A DNA stretch of 8,409 bases, taken from assembly GCA_002482765.1 (NCBI GenBank), contig DLGP01000010.1, forward strand, positions 2,354 to 10,762, in the 5' to 3' direction. Source of the DNA: Alphaproteobacteria bacterium UBA7691. GTDB taxonomy: Bacteria; Pseudomonadota; Alphaproteobacteria; Ferrovibrionales; Ferrovibrionaceae. Positions 6,777-8,409 of the stretch are shown one piece after another. The position numbers were made by a program, and so were the translations under genes. The first letter of the stretch is position 1. Every line of letters starts with the position of its first letter. The notes below the pieces were generated by a model. That model had not been told where the DNA came from. It made no database searches and worked only from the letters and a program-made list of their open reading frames with translations.

Positions 6777-7101
6777 CGATATCACGCTGCTTTATGTCAC
6801 CTGCGCCTCGGTTGCCGAGGCCGAGCGGGTGGCCGAGGCGGTGCTGGGGCAGCGGCTGGCCGCCTGCGCCAATATCCTGCCCGGCATGCGCTCGCTTTAT
6901 TGGTGGCAGGGCAAACTGGAACGCGGCGAGGAAACCGTGCTGATCCTCAAGACCCGGCCCGATCTTGTGGCAGCGGCAACCGAGGCGGTGAAGGCTGCGC
7001 ATAGCTATAGCGTGCCCTGCGTGTTGCCGATCCCGGCCGGGCCGGGCGGCAATCCGGATTACCGCGCCTGGCTGCTGGCCGAGACCCGATCAGATCAGTA
7101 A
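6766..7101 (+). CDS. cutA: Divalent-cation tolerance protein CutA
   Basis: A small cytoplasmic protein that forms a very stable trimer with a PII-like ferredoxin fold. It was linked genetically to copper and other divalent-cation tolerance, but its molecular job is still unclear. The 111 residues match the usual length of about 105-115. Family stretches seen are LLYVTCAS (8-15), QRLAACANILPGMRSLYWWQGK (29-50), ETVLILKT (56-63), HSYSVPCVLPIP (79-90), where relatives usually have HPYxxP, and the C-terminal NPDYRAWLLAET (96-107). ATG 6766 is chosen because the family's beta-strand begins a few residues later; an in-frame ATG at 6730 would overlap ctaA further. The start lies inside the end of ctaA (11-base overlap), so translational coupling is likely. 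The stop overlaps the end of pobA, which runs the other way, by 7 bases. Confidence 0.94.
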   Translation: MSADDITLLYVTCASVAEAERVAEAVLGQRLAACANILPGMRSLYWWQGKLERGEETVLILKTRPDLVAAATEAVKAAHSYSVPCVLPIPAGPGGNPDYRAWLLAETRSDQ

Positions 7102-8264
7102 GGCAGCCCGACGTAATTCTCCGCCAGGGCGCGCTGGGCATGATCCGAGCCGACGAGGTATTCCAGTTCGGTACGCTGGATTTTCTGCTCAAACGCGCTG
7201 GCATCCGGGAAACGATGCAATTGCGTGGTCATCCACCAGGAGAAGCGCACCGCTTTCCACACCCGGCTCAGTGCCTGGGCGGAATAGCCTTCCAGCCCGC
7301 TGGCGGATTTTTCATGGTAATGCCGGATCAGCGCCTGGCTCAGATAATGCACGTCGCTGGCGGCGAGATTGAGCCCCTTGGCGCCGGTGGGCGGCACGAT
7401 ATGCGCGGCATCGCCGGCCAGGAACAGATTGCCATAGCGCATCGGCTCGGCCACAAAGCTGCGCAACGGCGCAATGCTTTTTTCAATCGAGTGGCCTTCT
7501 TCCAGCTTGGCGATGGCGCGCTCATCCAGGCGCTGGCGCAATTCGGCATAGAAGCGTGCATCGCTCCAGTCTTCCACCCGATCTTCCAGTGTGCATTGAA
7601 TATAAAGCCGGCTGCGGGTGGGCGAGCGCATTGAGCAGAGCGCAAAGCCGCGCTCATGGTTGGCATAAATCAGTTCTTCGGAAAGCGGTGGCTTATCCAC
7701 CAGAATGCCGAGCCAGCCAAAGGGATAGGCGCGTTCATAAAGCTGCATGATGCCGGCCGGGATGCTGCGCCGGCTGATGCCATGCGAACCGTCGCAGCCG
7801 GCGATGAAATCGCAATCCAGCCGCTGTTCCACGCCATCCTTGCGGAAGGTGACATAGGGTTTTGCGCTGCCGATATCATGCAGTGTCACATCCTCGGCTT
7901 CATAGAGGGTGGTGGCGCCGCACGCCGCACGCGCTTCCATCAGGTCGCGGGTGATTTCGGTCTGGCCATACACGATCACGCTGCGGCCGATCAGGCGCTG
8001 GAAGTTGATGGCATGGCGCTCGCCGCCGAAGCTGATCTCGATGCCTTCATGCACCAGGCCTTCGCGCCGCATGCGCTCGGCGCAACCCACTTGCTCCAGC
8101 AGGTCAGCGGTGCCGGTCTCGATCACACCGGCACGGATGCGGCCCAGCACATAATCGGCGCTGCGCTGTTCCAGGATAACGGCATCGATGCCGTGCTTGT
8201 GCAGCAATTGTCCGAGCAGCAGGCCGGCCGGGCCGGCGCCGATAATGGCGACTTGCGTGCGCAT
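7095..8264 (-). CDS. pobA: 4-hydroxybenzoate 3-monooxygenase (p-hydroxybenzoate hydroxylase)
   Basis: A cytoplasmic FAD enzyme that uses NAD(P)H and O2 to hydroxylate 4-hydroxybenzoate to protocatechuate, feeding the beta-ketoadipate or another protocatechuate pathway. The 389 residues resemble Pseudomonas PobA (about 394) along the whole length. FAD-binding GAGPAG is at 9-14, RIRAG with R44 at 42-46, the DG motif CDGSHG at 157-162, and the GD motif LAGDAAHIVPPTGAKGLNLA at 282-301. Counterparts of the Pseudomonas active-site residues are all present, shifted by one: Y200 (Y201), S211 (S212), R213 (R214), Y221 (Y222), P292 (P293), T293 (T294) and Y384 (Y385). The protein ends at YVGLPY, five residues shorter than the Pseudomonas enzyme, after the active-site tyrosine. 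The start is supported by GGAGGA 7 bases upstream. A PobR-like activator gene is divergent, so induction by 4-hydroxybenzoate is expected. No protocatechuate ring-cleavage gene is in view. Confidence 0.97.
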   Translation of the reverse strand: MRTQVAIIGAGPAGLLLGQLLHKHGIDAVILEQRSADYVLGRIRAGVIETGTADLLEQVGCAERMRREGLVHEGIEISFGGERHAINFQRLIGRSVIVYGQTEITRDLMEARAACGATTLYEAEDVTLHDIGSAKPYVTFRKDGVEQRLDCDFIAGCDGSHGISRRSIPAGIMQLYERAYPFGWLGILVDKPPLSEELIYANHERGFALCSMRSPTRSRLYIQCTLEDRVEDWSDARFYAELRQRLDERAIAKLEEGHSIEKSIAPLRSFVAEPMRYGNLFLAGDAAHIVPPTGAKGLNLAASDVHYLSQALIRHYHEKSASGLEGYSAQALSRVWKAVRFSWWMTTQLHRFPDASAFEQKIQRTELEYLVGSDHAQRALAENYVGLPY

Positions 8265-8271
8265 GGTGGTG

Positions 8272-8277
8272 TCCTCC
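8272..8277 (-). promoter_or_regulatory. pobA: Strong ribosome binding site of pobA
   Basis: On the - strand GGAGGA lies 7 bases before the pobA ATG at 8264. It confirms the start MRTQVAIIGAG and suggests efficient translation. Confidence 0.8.
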
Positions 8278-8337
8278 CCTTTGATCGGAAACTAGGCCGC
8301 AGGACGACCGGCGGCGATGGACAGAGGCAACAAAGGA

Positions 8338-8350
8338 TTGGATAATCCAA
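8338..8350. promoter_or_regulatory. Perfect 13-base palindrome in the pobA/pobR gap, possible operator
   Basis: TTGGAT-A-ATCCAA has 6-base arms around one central A. It ends 2 bases before the ATG of the divergent PobR-like gene and 73 bases from the pobA ATG. An overlapping repeat GGATT (8335-8339) / AATCC (8344-8348) shares the bases. The place fits a site for autoregulation of the regulator or upstream activation of pobA. AraC-type proteins often prefer direct repeats, so assignment to PobR is uncertain. No clear -35/-10 pair is seen in the 88-base gap, as is common for activator-dependent promoters. Confidence 0.45.
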
Positions 8351-8352
8351 AC

Positions 8353-8409
8353 ATGAGGCGGGAGCGAAAAACGGCGCAGGCGGTGCCGACCTATGCGCTT
8401 TATGGCGAG
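8353..8409 (+). CDS. pobR: AraC-family regulator, probably PobR (N-terminal 19 codons only)
   Basis: The frame is open from ATG 8353 to the window edge and reads MRRERKTAQAVPTYALYGE. The segment VPTYALYGE resembles the N-terminus of AraC-type regulators found beside pobA, which sense 4-hydroxybenzoate and activate pobA. The divergent arrangement with pobA across 88 bases is the classic layout. The ligand-binding cupin and helix-turn-helix domains lie beyond the window, so the family rests on the N-terminal match and context. An AAAGGA (8332-8337) is 15 bases from the ATG, longer than normal, and the palindrome sits in between; a later GTG (8383) is a possible alternative start but has no better ribosome site. 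Confidence 0.7.
   Translation, partial: MRRERKTAQAVPTYALYGE

Noticed and set aside
5592..6785. Open frame of 397 codons on the - strand opposite heme A synthase
   Set aside because: The translation is His/Gln/Ala-rich low complexity (a shadow of CTG, CAT and GCC codons) and the + strand holds a complete CtaA.
7656..8345. Open frame of 229 codons on the + strand opposite pobA
   Set aside because: The pobA strand has every expected active-site residue; this frame has none and would run into the regulator gap.
1..8409. Mobile element, defence system, phage or CRISPR content
   Set aside because: All genes but one are recognised housekeeping or catabolic genes, composition is even, and I saw no terminal inverted repeats, target duplications or regularly spaced repeats.

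Overview
The window looks like ordinary chromosomal DNA from an alphaproteobacterium. The GC content is high and the genes are tightly packed. ParC, UppP, heme A synthase and PobA all read as proteobacterial housekeeping or catabolic proteins, and the Cox15-like form of heme A synthase fits an alphaproteobacterium. Codons favour CTG, GCC and GGC but often GAT, CAT and TAT, and this pattern is even across the window, so nothing suggests a recently acquired island. A Rhodospirillales-type host is a guess. I see no transposase, integrase, tRNA, rRNA, CRISPR array or phage gene.

Left block (1-2649, + strand): the 3' two thirds of parC (DNA topoisomerase IV subunit A), then 13 bases later a serine hydrolase of the beta-lactamase/family VIII esterase fold. 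Facing it, only 2 bases from its stop, is a small gene on the - strand (2652-3077) encoding a 141-residue protein I do not recognise.

Central block (3078-7101): a 222-base divergent intergenic region with a perfect palindrome, a possible promoter and strong GC-rich hairpins leads into a compact + strand cluster. Its genes are uppP (undecaprenyl-diphosphatase), an acyl-CoA ligase of the AMP-forming family, heme A synthase and cutA. The gaps are 25 and 11 bases and then an 11-base overlap, so the four are probably one operon although their functions are not obviously linked.

Right block (7095-8409): pobA (4-hydroxybenzoate 3-monooxygenase) on the - strand, overlapping the end of cutA by 7 bases. 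Across an 88-base gap is the first 19 codons of a divergent gene that looks like the AraC-type activator PobR. This is the usual regulator/target pair for turning 4-hydroxybenzoate into protocatechuate.

I found no convincing new biological system. The points most worth a second look are the structured leader before uppP, the 13-base palindrome just ahead of the pobR start, the unrecognised small protein and the mixed-function operon.
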